This document shows, one piece after another, positions 1 through 8,145 of a stretch of DNA of 18,720 bases. Both the position numbers and the translations under genes were made by a program. The DNA lies in contig PXUB01000010.1 in assembly GCA_003009755.1 (NCBI GenBank), positions 1 to 18,720 on the forward strand. The letters are read 5' to 3'. Below the pieces are notes generated by a model. It was not told the DNA's origin. It saw nothing but the letters and a program-made list of their open reading frames with translations, and did no database searches. The number at the start of each line of letters is the position of its first letter. Position 1 is the stretch's first letter. Source of the stretch: Thermoplasmatales archaeon SW_10_69_26 (lineage in GTDB: Archaea; Thermoplasmatota; SW-10-69-26).

Positions 1-258
1 GAGGACTCGGCGGACATGATGAGCGTGTTGCCCTGGGTGCACATCGTGTTCGGCAACCTCAAACGCGTATTGAACGGGACGCATGCGAAGGTCAGCGATT
101 GGGCCTTGCAGGCCTATCTGGACGTGTTCTGTTTCCGGTTCAACCGGCGGGCGTTCCTCGGCCAAGCGGTCGAGGAGGGGTTGGATCGGTTGGTTTCGTC
201 TCGGCCGGTGCGGTGGCGGGATCTTCGGGGTCGTGAGGTGCCGTGGACGGCAAGCTGA
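1..258 (+). CDS. IS1595-type (ISXO2-like) transposase, C-terminal fragment
   Basis: The reading frame is open from base 1, so the gene starts upstream of the window. Only the C-terminal 85 codons are present. The segment LPWVHIVFGNLKRVLNGTH followed by LQAYLDVFCFRFNRR matches the end of the DDE domain of ISXO2-like/IS1595 transposases, where a tryptophan or histidine, an N-LKR-L-GTH stretch and a closing F-FRFNRR are typical. The catalytic residues lie outside the window. No terminal inverted repeat can be recognised after the stop, because the other end of the element is not visible. It may be an intact insertion sequence continuing to the left or a remnant. Confidence 0.8.
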   Translation, partial: EDSADMMSVLPWVHIVFGNLKRVLNGTHAKVSDWALQAYLDVFCFRFNRRAFLGQAVEEGLDRLVSSRPVRWRDLRGREVPWTAS

Positions 259-334
259 GAGATCTCAATCGCCCAAAGAAAAATGCTCCCCGTTTCGAAC
301 ATCGTGAGTGAACCGTTAAGGGGCCAGGGGCTCG

Positions 335-1300
335 ATGATAGCCATGGTGGCCCGACGACGCTCGCTCGCTCTGGCGTTGGCGCTTCTGGCGCCCGTCGCC
401 GCGATCGGATTCGCTGGCCTGGCCCCCACGGGCGAGGCCCAGCAAGCACCTCGAGGTGACGACTGGCAGCTGGAGCCGCGCTCCTCGCCCGGTGACGGCT
501 TCCGGTTGACGACCGTTGGCACCGTCGACGGTCAACCCGCCACCGTGGAGCGACAGCTGTCCCTCGACGAGGGCGAGCTCTCGATCACCTACACCCTCGG
601 CGACGAGGACGATCCCGATCGTCAGGTCCAGGCCCACCTGCGGCCGGCCGGCGTCTACGTCTTCGAGGACGACGGCGACGGCCGGCTGCAGCTCGACGAC
701 CGCGTCGTCGACCACCAGCGCGTGGACGAGGAGGCCGACGCCTACCTGACCCCCGTCCGCGTGACGCAGCCGCTGTTCTCCTCGCGCGGGGTCTTCCCGC
801 TCGAGGACGGCGGCCGCGTCGTGGTCACCGCGACCGCCACCTCGGACGTGGCGATGATGCGCGGCAGCCAGCTCACCCCCACCGAGACGCGGCTCAACGT
901 GACCGCGGCCGGCCTCTCCCTCGAGGACGACCACCACGTCGCCCTCGCCTTCGAGGCCGGGGCCGACAGCCTCGCCGAGGACACCGGGTCCCTGGTCCGG
1001 CTCGAGGGCACCGGGGCCGGCGTCAGCCTCGACCGGCTGGGCGCCATCGATGCCCGCGGCGACCCCGGCTCGGCCACCGTGCTCGCGGACAAAACCACCG
1101 ACCCGGCGACCGCGCTCGTCCTGCTCTCCGGGCCCCAGCAACCGACGAACGCGCACGAGGCCGAGGCCAACGTCGTCCACACGAGCACCGGGCTCGAGGA
1201 CGTCGCCGAGACCGTGCGCGGCGAAGCCGGGCCCTACCTGCTGGGCCTGGTGGCTGCCTCCGCGCTCGTCGGCACCGCGGCGTGGCGGAAGCTGAACTGA
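335..1300 (+). CDS. Secreted, C-terminally membrane-anchored protein of unknown function
   Basis: The 321-aa product has an N-terminal signal sequence: basic RRR at residues 7-9, a hydrophobic stretch to about residue 30, and a possible cleavage near GEA-QQ. A long acidic extracellular part follows. A single hydrophobic helix near residues 298-315 is followed by RKLN, so the protein is probably held on the outside of the membrane. Residues 111-122 read EDDGDGRLQLDD, which resembles a calcium-binding DxDxDG loop, although no second loop or full EF-hand is seen. I do not recognise the family. The start could also be the in-frame ATG nine bases later (344); neither has a strong ribosome binding site. 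It converges with the gene at 1302-1622, the stop codons lying 1 nt apart. Confidence 0.75.
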   Translation: MIAMVARRRSLALALALLAPVAAIGFAGLAPTGEAQQAPRGDDWQLEPRSSPGDGFRLTTVGTVDGQPATVERQLSLDEGELSITYTLGDEDDPDRQVQAHLRPAGVYVFEDDGDGRLQLDDRVVDHQRVDEEADAYLTPVRVTQPLFSSRGVFPLEDGGRVVVTATATSDVAMMRGSQLTPTETRLNVTAAGLSLEDDHHVALAFEAGADSLAEDTGSLVRLEGTGAGVSLDRLGAIDARGDPGSATVLADKTTDPATALVLLSGPQQPTNAHEAEANVVHTSTGLEDVAETVRGEAGPYLLGLVAASALVGTAAWRKLN

Positions 1301-1301
1301 G

Positions 1302-1622
1302 TCACGCGCCGTCGCACAGACGGCACTTGACGTTCTTGTGCGGGCGCTCGGGGTGGGCCTCGTTGTCGAGCTCCTCGGCTTCCCCGTTGAAGTGGTACAG
1401 CTCGACCTGCTTCTCGTAGGCGCGGGTCACGTTGGGCATGTAGTCGGCCCAGAAGTAGCCGTAGTCGTCGACGCGATCGAGCAGCGCGGTCTGCAGTTGG
1501 TCGGTCCGGCCCACGTAGCGCGGGGCCCCCTCCGCCTCCTCGTACAGCATGTAAACCCCGAGCACGTCCTCGGTGACGACGTCCTCGACGGTGGCGGCGG
1601 CGAGCTCGTGACGGTCGCTCAT
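1302..1622 (-). CDS. Small GIY-YIG domain protein
   Basis: The 106-aa product has the layout of a GIY-YIG nuclease domain: GVYMLY (residues 22-27) and RYVGRT (35-40) stand for the two name-giving strands. They are followed by a helix with Arg50, a conserved-looking AYEKQVELYHF helix carrying Glu70, then N87, HPERP and a C-terminal CRLC pair. Proteins of this build act on DNA or have lost activity; the substrate is unknown. Asn87 near the end fits the usual late metal or DNA contact. The chosen ATG lies just before the domain; a much longer open frame continues upstream but is the antisense-like frame of the neighbouring gene. It lies 80 nt after the stop of the transglutaminase-like gene on the same strand and may be cotranscribed with it. 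Confidence 0.7.
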   Translation of the reverse strand: MSDRHELAAATVEDVVTEDVLGVYMLYEEAEGAPRYVGRTDQLQTALLDRVDDYGYFWADYMPNVTRAYEKQVELYHFNGEAEELDNEAHPERPHKNVKCRLCDGA

Positions 1623-1702
1623 CACCGCAAGCAGACCGCTCGACGGGATGAGCGTTGCGGTAGGTTCCCCGAAGAGACGCGGCCTCGAACCTAACGGATG
1701 GC

Positions 1703-3085
1703 CTAGCTGTCCTCGAGCGCCTGCGTCAGCGTCTCGACGGCCTGGATCTCGAAGGCGCCCTCCTCGACGCCGCCGGTGATCGTGCCGAACCGATCGCTGT
1801 AGGTGTTGTCGACGATCGCGTACGTGCCGGGCTCGATCCCGTGCTCGTTGCCCTCCGCGAACGTGTACGTGCGGAAGCCCTCCTCGGCCGGGGCGACGTC
1901 GCCGGGGCCGCCGACGGCCACGATCGCGGCCGCGTGGGCGATGCCCCCGCCCGGCTCGGTGTTGAGCAGCGCCAAGTAGGCCCTCGAGCCCCAGTAGCGG
2001 TGGAACGCCACCTGCAACACGCTGGTGTCCTCGCAGTCGCCCAGCCCTTCGTCGAGGGTCTCGATCGGGCGCTGCTGGTCGTCGGTGCCCTCGCGGCCGT
2101 CGCCGACCGCCGCGGGGACCTCGGGGGTGGCGTTCTCGTCGTCGTAGCGGTACCCGATCTCGGTCTCGACCCACTCGTAGAACGCCACGGCCTCCGCCTG
2201 ATCGAGCTCGCCGTCCTCGTCCTCGTCGAAGGAGGCGAAGCGCTCCAGCAAGCGCGGCGGGGCGTGCTCGTCGACGAGCTGGCGGGCCTCGGGGCTCATC
2301 GCATCGCGCTGCGGGTCGCTTTTCGGCGTGAACGCCACGTCGATCGTGGCCGCCAGCAGGCGCGAGCGTTGCTCCTCGCGGAACCGCTCGAGCCGATCGG
2401 TCGGCGGGGCCTGGTCGGGTTGCACGCCGGATCGCTCGGCCAGGCCGGGGTGCCGGTGGGCGAAGGTGCTCGTCCGGTCCCGCAGATCGGCTCGCGCCTG
2501 CACGAGCGCCTCGCCCTCGGCGAGCGTGGCGTTGACCTCCGCCAGCGCCTGGCCGCGAGCGCTCACGGTGTCGGTTTCCGCCTGGGCCGTCTGATGCTCG
2601 CCGAGCGAGGCTCGCCAGTCGGCCTCGGCGTCGCGCAGGTCGTGGGCCTCGCGGGCCAGCGCCAGCGCCGTCGCCAGCGCCTCCCGACTCCGGGGCTCCA
2701 AGGCCGCCTGCTCGCGGGCGAACGTGGCCTCGGCCTCGTCGAGGTGGTGCCCGCTCGTCTCCAGGGCTTGGCGTGCCTGGTCCAGGTCGTCGGCGGCGAG
2801 GTGGTCGTCGGCGGTCTGCATCGCGTCGGCGGCCTGCCGCAGCTGGCCGGTCGTGGAGGCGGAGCTGTCGGCGGCGTGCGAGGAGGGCAACCAGGGACCG
2901 GCGGCCAGCGCGGGGATCAGGGCGGCCGACACGAGGACGATGGCCAACGCCAGCGCCGGCGAGGGACCCCGTGGGGAGGGCGAACGCGGCGGGGCCGGCG
3001 AGCCGGGACGGCGGTGGCCACAGCAGGGGCAGGCCTGCCGGGAACGTGCGTACCGCGAACCGCAGGCTGCGCAACGGGCCGGCAC
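1703..3085 (-). CDS. Zinc-ribbon, transmembrane, coiled-coil, EF-hand and transglutaminase-like protein
   Basis: This 460-aa protein is a mosaic. Residues 5-22 hold a zinc ribbon (CAAC and CPCC). A proline-rich linker leads to one membrane helix at about 45-63. Residues 80-215 are alanine/glutamate-rich and probably form a helical coiled coil. Residues 287-298 form a canonical EF-hand loop (DEDEDGELDQAE). A transglutaminase-like cysteine domain follows, with Cys351 in GDCED, His384 in IAHAAAI and Asp426 in IVDNTY as the likely catalytic triad. The zinc ribbon would be cytoplasmic and the enzyme domain outside the cell, where calcium could act through the EF-hand. The start is a GTG directly before the ribbon. 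The activity, protease or crosslinking, cannot be told from sequence. The small GIY-YIG gene follows downstream. Confidence 0.75.
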   Translation of the reverse strand: MPARCAACGSRYARSRQACPCCGHRRPGSPAPPRSPSPRGPSPALALAIVLVSAALIPALAAGPWLPSSHAADSSASTTGQLRQAADAMQTADDHLAADDLDQARQALETSGHHLDEAEATFAREQAALEPRSREALATALALAREAHDLRDAEADWRASLGEHQTAQAETDTVSARGQALAEVNATLAEGEALVQARADLRDRTSTFAHRHPGLAERSGVQPDQAPPTDRLERFREEQRSRLLAATIDVAFTPKSDPQRDAMSPEARQLVDEHAPPRLLERFASFDEDEDGELDQAEAVAFYEWVETEIGYRYDDENATPEVPAAVGDGREGTDDQQRPIETLDEGLGDCEDTSVLQVAFHRYWGSRAYLALLNTEPGGGIAHAAAIVAVGGPGDVAPAEEGFRTYTFAEGNEHGIEPGTYAIVDNTYSDRFGTITGGVEEGAFEIQAVETLTQALEDS

Positions 3086-3169
3086 GGGGCAAAAGCTACC
3101 GTCGAGGGAGGACTCGTATGGGCGGTTCGGTTGTGGCCACCGTCCGGGGGGGAGAGGACACGGGGGACT

Positions 3170-3200
3170 CGACCACAGAGACGCAAAGACGCGGGGAAGC
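3170..3200. repeat. Copy of a dispersed CCACAGAGAC-type sequence
   Basis: The interval between the two minus-strand genes (3086-3276) has no convincing coding frame. It contains ACCACAGAGACGCAAAGACG, which closely resembles a purine-biased sequence I recall as scattered between genes in many unrelated prokaryotic genomes. A 13-base core, CGACCACAGAGAC (3170-3182), recurs exactly on the other strand at 9894-9906. Confidence 0.45.
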
Positions 3201-3276
3201 CCGCCGAGGAGATGGAGACGAGAGGATCGATCCCCAGGCAGCCCTCGGTCGCCAACGAGGAGGGGTCTCCGACCTG

Positions 3277-4164
3277 CTAGAACCCGTCCAATTCGAGCTC
3301 CTGCGAGCCGTCCTTGTAGACGCGGACGACGCCGGAGGAGGAGACGACGATGGCGACGGCCTCGGTCTCCTTCGTGATGCTGGCCGCGGCCAGGTGGCGG
3401 CCGCCGAGCCCGCTGGCGGCCTCGGCGTCGGGTTCGAGCATGATGTAGCGGCCGGCCGCCTCGAGGTAGCCGTCCCCGGAGACGACCATCGCGCCGTCGA
3501 GCATCGCGTACTCCTTGATCGTCTCGGAGTTCTCCGGGTTGAGGACGCGCCGCTCCTCGCGCGTGTGGCCCTGGAAGGGGTTCAGCAGGACCTGGCGGGA
3601 GGCCTCCAGCACGGACTCGTGGTCGCCCACGATGAACATCGTGCCGACCTTGTGGCCTTCCCGGCCCTTGCGGACGAGGTCGCCGGCGATCTGGAGGAGC
3701 ATCTCGAAGACGCTGAGGTCGCAGCGCTCCTCGATGCGGGCCTTCAACAGGCGGAACATCGGATCCGAGCTGATCGAGAAGTTGACCATCAGCGTCGGCT
3801 GCTCGTCGTTGGCGACCAGGCAGACGACGTCCTCGCCGTCGCCGAGCGAGCCCTCGAGGTAGGCCGAGATCACGATGCCGCGCAGGTCCTCGAGCATCTC
3901 GAGCGTGCCCGGCAGCTTGACCGACAACTGCAACACGGTCTCGCAGTCGTCGGCGTAGTCCGAGCTGATGTCCTCCTTCGTCGTAGCGAGCACGATCGGG
4001 AGGTCGGCCCCGTTCACCACCTCGCCGACGACGCGGGGGCTGTCGGACACCAACAGCAACTGCCGGGCGGCCACGCGGCTGTCCAGGAAGCCCACGATGC
4101 CGGAGACCGGGCTGTCGTCGGGCGTGGTCTCGTCGGTCTCCGTGCTCTCGGGCTGGGGGGCCAT
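3277..4164 (-). CDS. dacZ: Diadenylate cyclase (c-di-AMP synthase), archaeal DacZ type
   Basis: It joins two ATP molecules into the second messenger cyclic di-AMP, which archaea are known to use in osmotic balance. The 295-aa product has a non-catalytic N-terminal half. The DAC (DisA_N) domain follows from about residue 150, marked by GTMFIVGDHESVL, NPFQGH, IKEYAMLDGAMVVSGDG (DGA at 223-225), AAGRY, SGLGGRHLAAASITKET (GGRH at 254-257) and VRVYKDG. The DGA and RH motifs are the ATP and metal-binding signatures; the second Arg of bacterial RHR is Leu here. The ATG at 4164 is chosen because the open frame upstream has no good start and lacks homology-like sequence. The gene is divergent from the RNA helicase, with about 155 nt between starts. 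No membrane segment is seen, so it is soluble. Confidence 0.88.
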   Translation of the reverse strand: MAPQPESTETDETTPDDSPVSGIVGFLDSRVAARQLLLVSDSPRVVGEVVNGADLPIVLATTKEDISSDYADDCETVLQLSVKLPGTLEMLEDLRGIVISAYLEGSLGDGEDVVCLVANDEQPTLMVNFSISSDPMFRLLKARIEERCDLSVFEMLLQIAGDLVRKGREGHKVGTMFIVGDHESVLEASRQVLLNPFQGHTREERRVLNPENSETIKEYAMLDGAMVVSGDGYLEAAGRYIMLEPDAEAASGLGGRHLAAASITKETEAVAIVVSSSGVVRVYKDGSQELELDGF

Positions 4165-4264
4165 CCGCGGACGAGGCTCACTACCTCCGGCCCGGGGCTT
4201 GGGTCTTTCCCTCTCGGACCAAGGAAGCAACTCCCCTGATCGGCGCCCCGCTGGCATGAAGCGA

Positions 4265-4307
4265 CCACGGGTCGTGGCGGAAAGGCTTTCAGGAGGGGGG
4301 CTCTCCT
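4265..4307 (+). promoter_or_regulatory. Putative helicase promoter with nested dyads
   Basis: Three short dyads follow one another. CCACG-GGT-CGTGG (4265-4277) comes first, then AAAGGCTTT (4281-4289), which could serve as a weak TATA element about 35 nt before the ATG. Last is AGGAG-7 nt-CTCCT (4291-4307), which pairs a Shine-Dalgarno-like AGGAG with its complement. Whether the last dyad lies in the RNA depends on the transcription start. Confidence 0.35.
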
Positions 4308-4319
4308 ACGCGAACGACG

Positions 4320-5720
<1,401 letters not shown>

Positions 5721-6347
5721 TCAGGTCCCACCGACGCCGGCCGCCTGGAACGCCCGAGCTCGCTCCTCGCAGGCGGGGCACTCCCCGCAGGGATCTGGCC
5801 CCAGCTCGTAGCAGCTCCAGGAGGCCTCCACCGGCGCACCCCGTTCCAGCCCCCGCTCGACGACCTCCGTCTTGTCCAGCCCGAGCAGCGGCTGCTCGAT
5901 CGTCAGGTCGACGTCCGAGTGCAAGCTGTCGGCCATGAGGTCTCCGAAGCGCTCGAAGAACGAGGCCGAGGCGTCCGGGAACCGCTCCGGGTCGACGCCG
6001 TTGTGGCCGCCCACGATCGTCTCGGCGCCCACGATCTCGGCGACGTGAGCCGCGAGGGCGTACAGGATCGGGTTCCGCGCCGGCACGTAGCCCTCCGGGG
6101 CATCCGCCAGCGCCGGGTTGTCGAGCAACGGATGCACGGGGTCCTCCAGCTCGCGCAGCCACGGCATCTCGATCGCGGTCAGCTCGACGCCCGCCAGCTC
6201 GGTGATCGTCTCCGTGGCTTGCCTCTCCGGCGGCGGGCGCTTGAAGTAGTGCATCGTCAGGGCGTGCACCTCGTAACCCTGGTCGAGGGCCCACCAGAGG
6301 GCCACGGTGGAATCGATGCCGCCGGAGACCAGGGCCAAGGCCTGCAT
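5721..6347 (-). CDS. queC: 7-cyano-7-deazaguanine synthase
   Basis: QueC converts 7-carboxy-7-deazaguanine to preQ0 with ATP and ammonia. In archaea preQ0 feeds the archaeosine modification of tRNA. The 208-aa product has the PP-loop motif SGGIDST at residues 8-14, YVPARNPILYALAAHVAE (87-104), GGHNGVDPERFPD (113-125) and the four zinc cysteines 179, 187, 190 and 193 (C-x7-CGECPAC). Length and motif order are normal for the family. The ATG directly precedes the PP-loop strand and sits 27 nt after a TATA-like element, so the mRNA is probably leaderless. No other archaeosine gene is in the window. The gene converges on the helicase with no base between the stop codons. Confidence 0.93.
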   Translation of the reverse strand: MQALALVSGGIDSTVALWWALDQGYEVHALTMHYFKRPPPERQATETITELAGVELTAIEMPWLRELEDPVHPLLDNPALADAPEGYVPARNPILYALAAHVAEIVGAETIVGGHNGVDPERFPDASASFFERFGDLMADSLHSDVDLTIEQPLLGLDKTEVVERGLERGAPVEASWSCYELGPDPCGECPACEERARAFQAAGVGGT

Positions 6348-6370
6348 CGGCGGCCGAGCCGGTGGCGGTT

Positions 6371-6377
6371 ACTTAAC
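6371..6377 (-). promoter_or_regulatory. TATA-like element of queC
   Basis: On the minus strand GTTAAGT is centred 27 nt before the queC ATG, the distance expected for a leaderless archaeal transcript. It overlaps the short gap behind the DUF427 gene stop. Confidence 0.45.
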
Positions 6378-6391
6378 GGGTCGGCCCGAGC

Positions 6392-6676
6392 CTACTCCCC
6401 GACCTCGACGCCGTTCCAGAACGCCACGTGGTCCTCGATCTCGGCCGCCTCGTCCTTGGGATCCGGGTAGGTCCAGGCGGCGTCCTCGTTGCGCTGGCCG
6501 TCGACGACGACGTGGTAGTAGCTGGCCTGGCCCTTCCAGTGACACGTCGTCTGATGGTCGCTTTCCTCCAGCTGCCCGAAGTCCACGTCCTCCGGCGGGA
6601 AGTAGTGGTTGCCGTCCACGACCTCGGTCGCCTTGCTGTCCGCGATGACCTGCCCGTTCCATACGGCTTGGACCAT
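6392..6676 (-). CDS. DUF427 family protein
   Basis: The 94-aa product matches the small DUF427 domain along its whole length: A-WNGQVIADS near the start, VVDGNHYFPPEDV, then TTCHWKGQASYYHVVVDG and a closing AAWTYPDPKDEAAEIEDHVAFW. These proteins are common in actinobacteria, cyanobacteria and some archaea; the biochemical role is not established. The WKG and the YP-P segments are the most conserved parts and are intact here. A pyrimidine-rich TATA-like CTTTTCCC lies about 27 nt before the ATG. The gene is divergent from the first DUF6015-like gene, and the phased repeats at 6735-6754 lie between the two promoters. It lies 44 nt upstream of queC on the same strand. Confidence 0.88.
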   Translation of the reverse strand: MVQAVWNGQVIADSKATEVVDGNHYFPPEDVDFGQLEESDHQTTCHWKGQASYYHVVVDGQRNEDAAWTYPDPKDEAAEIEDHVAFWNGVEVGE

Positions 6677-6734
6677 GCGCCCCGTAGAGCTGCGGGGAGG
6701 GAAAAGTCGTTTTGGAGACCGCCAGCGGGGGGCC

Positions 6735-6754
6735 TGTTCAACAGCTGTTCAACA
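6735..6754. promoter_or_regulatory. TGTTCAACA direct repeat in a divergent promoter region
   Basis: TGTTCAACA occurs at 6735-6743 and again at 6746-6754, spaced exactly 11 bp. The overlap creates the palindrome AACAGCTGTT (6740-6749). TATA-like elements lie on both sides: GGGAAAAG (about 6699-6706, serving the minus gene) and GGTTTTCAA (6758-6766, serving the plus gene). This arrangement suits an operator acting on both genes. Confidence 0.5.
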
Positions 6755-6790
6755 ACTGGTTTTCAAGGCCCCCCAGAGAGGTAGGCGTCG

Positions 6791-7243
6791 ATGAGTCGAA
6801 CCCGATCCCTCGCCGCCGAGGAGCGATCCGCCGAGGAGACCGACACGGTCACCGCGGCCGACCTCGACGACCCCGTCGAACGCGCCGAGTGGCTGCAAAC
6901 CGTCCTCCAGCGAACCTTCGAGATGGACGAGGAGGACGCCCGACGGATCAGCGGGCTCGTCGTCGACCAGTTCGGTGCCAAGGACGAGGTCCTCGACGAC
7001 GAGGTCCCCAAAGAGGTGCGATCGGTGTTCTACACGCTCGAGTCCAAGCGCATCCTCACCTTCCGCCGCATCGAGTACGAGGGCGAGGACGGCATGCGCA
7101 AGCGCGGCTTCTTCTGGCAGTTCCACCCCGAGGGCGTCGAGGCCGAGCTCGAGACCGAGGCGGCCGACGACGAGGACGCCGGCGTCTACGACAACCTGCC
7201 CGAGGACTGCTGGGACCGCGGCGACGCCGGCGCGGCGGCGTAG
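6791..7243 (+). CDS. DUF6015-like protein, copy 1
   Basis: The 150-aa acidic, soluble protein has a conserved core at about residues 40-110: EEDARRISGLVVDQFG, then VRSVFYTLESKRILTFRR and a lysine/arginine-bearing strand KRGFFWQFHPE. The tail ends with VYDNLPEDCWDR. The core resembles DUF6015 proteins, which I recall from Thermoplasmata. The helical half followed by a strand pair could be a winged-helix-type fold, but no known DNA-binding motif is evident and the function is unknown. A paralogue lies at 7618-8019. GAGGT lies 8 nt before the ATG, and a TATA-like GGTTTTCAA is about 28 nt upstream. Confidence 0.7.
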   Translation: MSRTRSLAAEERSAEETDTVTAADLDDPVERAEWLQTVLQRTFEMDEEDARRISGLVVDQFGAKDEVLDDEVPKEVRSVFYTLESKRILTFRRIEYEGEDGMRKRGFFWQFHPEGVEAELETEAADDEDAGVYDNLPEDCWDRGDAGAAA

Positions 7244-7378
7244 TCACGGCTTCGCCCCGCAGAGGTCTTGGGTCACCTCTCGCGCCGGCGCTCGTGTCGC
7301 GGAGGCTCGGTGATGCCTCGTGTTCACTGGCGGCCGAGAGCGAGGGACGATGGGGGCAAAGGCATGCCAGTGTGTAGC

Positions 7379-7437
7379 AAATTTTATTAGCGCACTAGGT
7401 GTCGATTGGGTTGCGGGGTGACCCCCGCGGCGAGGTG
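7379..7437 (+). promoter_or_regulatory. Strong AT-rich promoter and leader hairpin of the 55-codon ORF
   Basis: AAATTTTATTAG (7379-7390) is the most AT-rich stretch nearby and a good TATA element. A perfect hairpin GCGGGG-TGAC-CCCCGC (7413-7428) would sit at the 5' end of the RNA. GAGGTG (7432-7437) is a good archaeal Shine-Dalgarno, 11 nt before the ATG at 7449. The rest of the gap from 7244 holds no recognisable gene. Confidence 0.5.
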
Positions 7438-7448
7438 TTGACCGAGCG

Positions 7449-7616
7449 ATGCCCCAACTCAACAGCGATAGCTCTGCCGATCCGCAAGCCAAGCAAGGGC
7501 CGGCCCCGAGCGCCCTGCTCGTGGGCCCCACCCGACAGTACGGTTCCGAGGAACCGTGGTACGTCGGGGTCGTCCTCCAGCAAGCCTGTCAAGCCATGAT
7601 CCGGGGGGGCGCCTGA
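7449..7616 (+). CDS. Small protein of 55 aa, unknown function
   Basis: This short frame has an ATG preceded by GAGGTG at 11 nt spacing and a promoter-like AT-rich box upstream. It ends one base before the GTG of the next gene (TGA-G-GTG), so the two are probably translationally coupled. The product begins MPQLNSDSSADPQAK and ends in a more ordered segment, YGSEEPWYVGVVLQQACQAMIRGGA in two halves, with a predicted short helix. It has no membrane segment and no known motif. Codon third positions are mostly G or C, as in neighbouring genes. A hairpin-forming ACGGTT-6 nt-AACCGT lies inside it. It could be a real partner of the DUF6015-like protein or a leader peptide. Confidence 0.55.
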   Translation: MPQLNSDSSADPQAKQGPAPSALLVGPTRQYGSEEPWYVGVVLQQACQAMIRGGA

Positions 7617-7617
7617 G

Positions 7618-8019
7618 GTGCCCGAACAGCTCACCGACCAGACCCACGTCGAGGCTCAAGGCCGCCGGGACCAGCTGGCCGCGGCCCTCGCGCGCGACAT
7701 GGACATGGACACGACCGACGCCCGCGAGATCGCCAGCTTCGTGCTGGCGGCCTTCGAGGGTCAGGAGGAGCTCGACGACCGCGAGCTCGACAGCGACCTT
7801 CGGTCGGTCTTCTACGAGATCGAGGAGCACAAGCTGTTGAACTTCCGCCGCGAGACGTACCGCAACGAGGACGGTCACAAGCGGCGGGCCTACTACTGGA
7901 CGATCCGCTGGGACGAGGTCCGTCCCGACGAGGCGGCCGACGAGTCCTCCAGCGAGAGCGGCAACTCCGTCTACGAGGAGCTGCCCACCGACGCCTGGTC
8001 TCGCGACCAGCTCGCCTGA
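7618..8019 (+). CDS. DUF6015-like protein, copy 2
   Basis: The 133-aa protein is a paralogue of the product at 6791-7243. Shared blocks are a helix with DAREIASFVLAAFEG, then ELDSDLRSVFYEIEEHKLLNFRR, KRRAYYWTIRWDEV and the C-terminal VYEELPTDAWSRDQ. Similarity covers nearly the full length but with clear divergence, so the duplication is old. The GTG start is supported by the upstream small ORF ending one base before it; TGAGGTG there also resembles a ribosome binding site. Function unknown. The acidic serine-rich linker before the C-terminal block is probably flexible. A pyrimidine-rich run CTTTCTTCTCCTC after the stop may help termination. Confidence 0.7.
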   Translation: MPEQLTDQTHVEAQGRRDQLAAALARDMDMDTTDAREIASFVLAAFEGQEELDDRELDSDLRSVFYEIEEHKLLNFRRETYRNEDGHKRRAYYWTIRWDEVRPDEAADESSSESGNSVYEELPTDAWSRDQLA

Positions 8020-8072
8020 CGGCTCGGCCGCCTCGCCTTTCTTCTCCTCGGGCCCGATCCAGGGCCCGGACC

Positions 8073-8122
8073 CTTCGCGATCGCGGCCTCGATCCCGTCG
8101 AGGCCACGGGATCGCGACGAAG
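8073..8122. terminator. Long imperfect hairpin between convergent genes
   Basis: The inner stem is perfect: GCCTCGA-TCCCG-TCGAGGC (8086-8104). Outside it CGATC pairs with GATCG and CTTCG (8073-8077) with CGAAG (8118-8122). It sits midway between the stop of the plus gene (8019) and the stop of the minus gene (8146), the place for a shared terminator or RNA-end hairpin. No long U tract follows. Confidence 0.35.
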
Positions 8123-8145
8123 ACCATCCGATGTCCGTCCCACGG

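Noticed and set aside
3121-3276. Plus- and minus-strand frames between dacZ and the transglutaminase-like gene
   Set aside because: Both lack start signals and coding composition; the region contains a dispersed non-coding repeat instead.
7311-7390. A 25-codon plus-strand frame from ATG 7311 to the AT-rich box
   Set aside because: No ribosome binding site or promoter and no sign of coding bias; it ends inside the TATA-like element.
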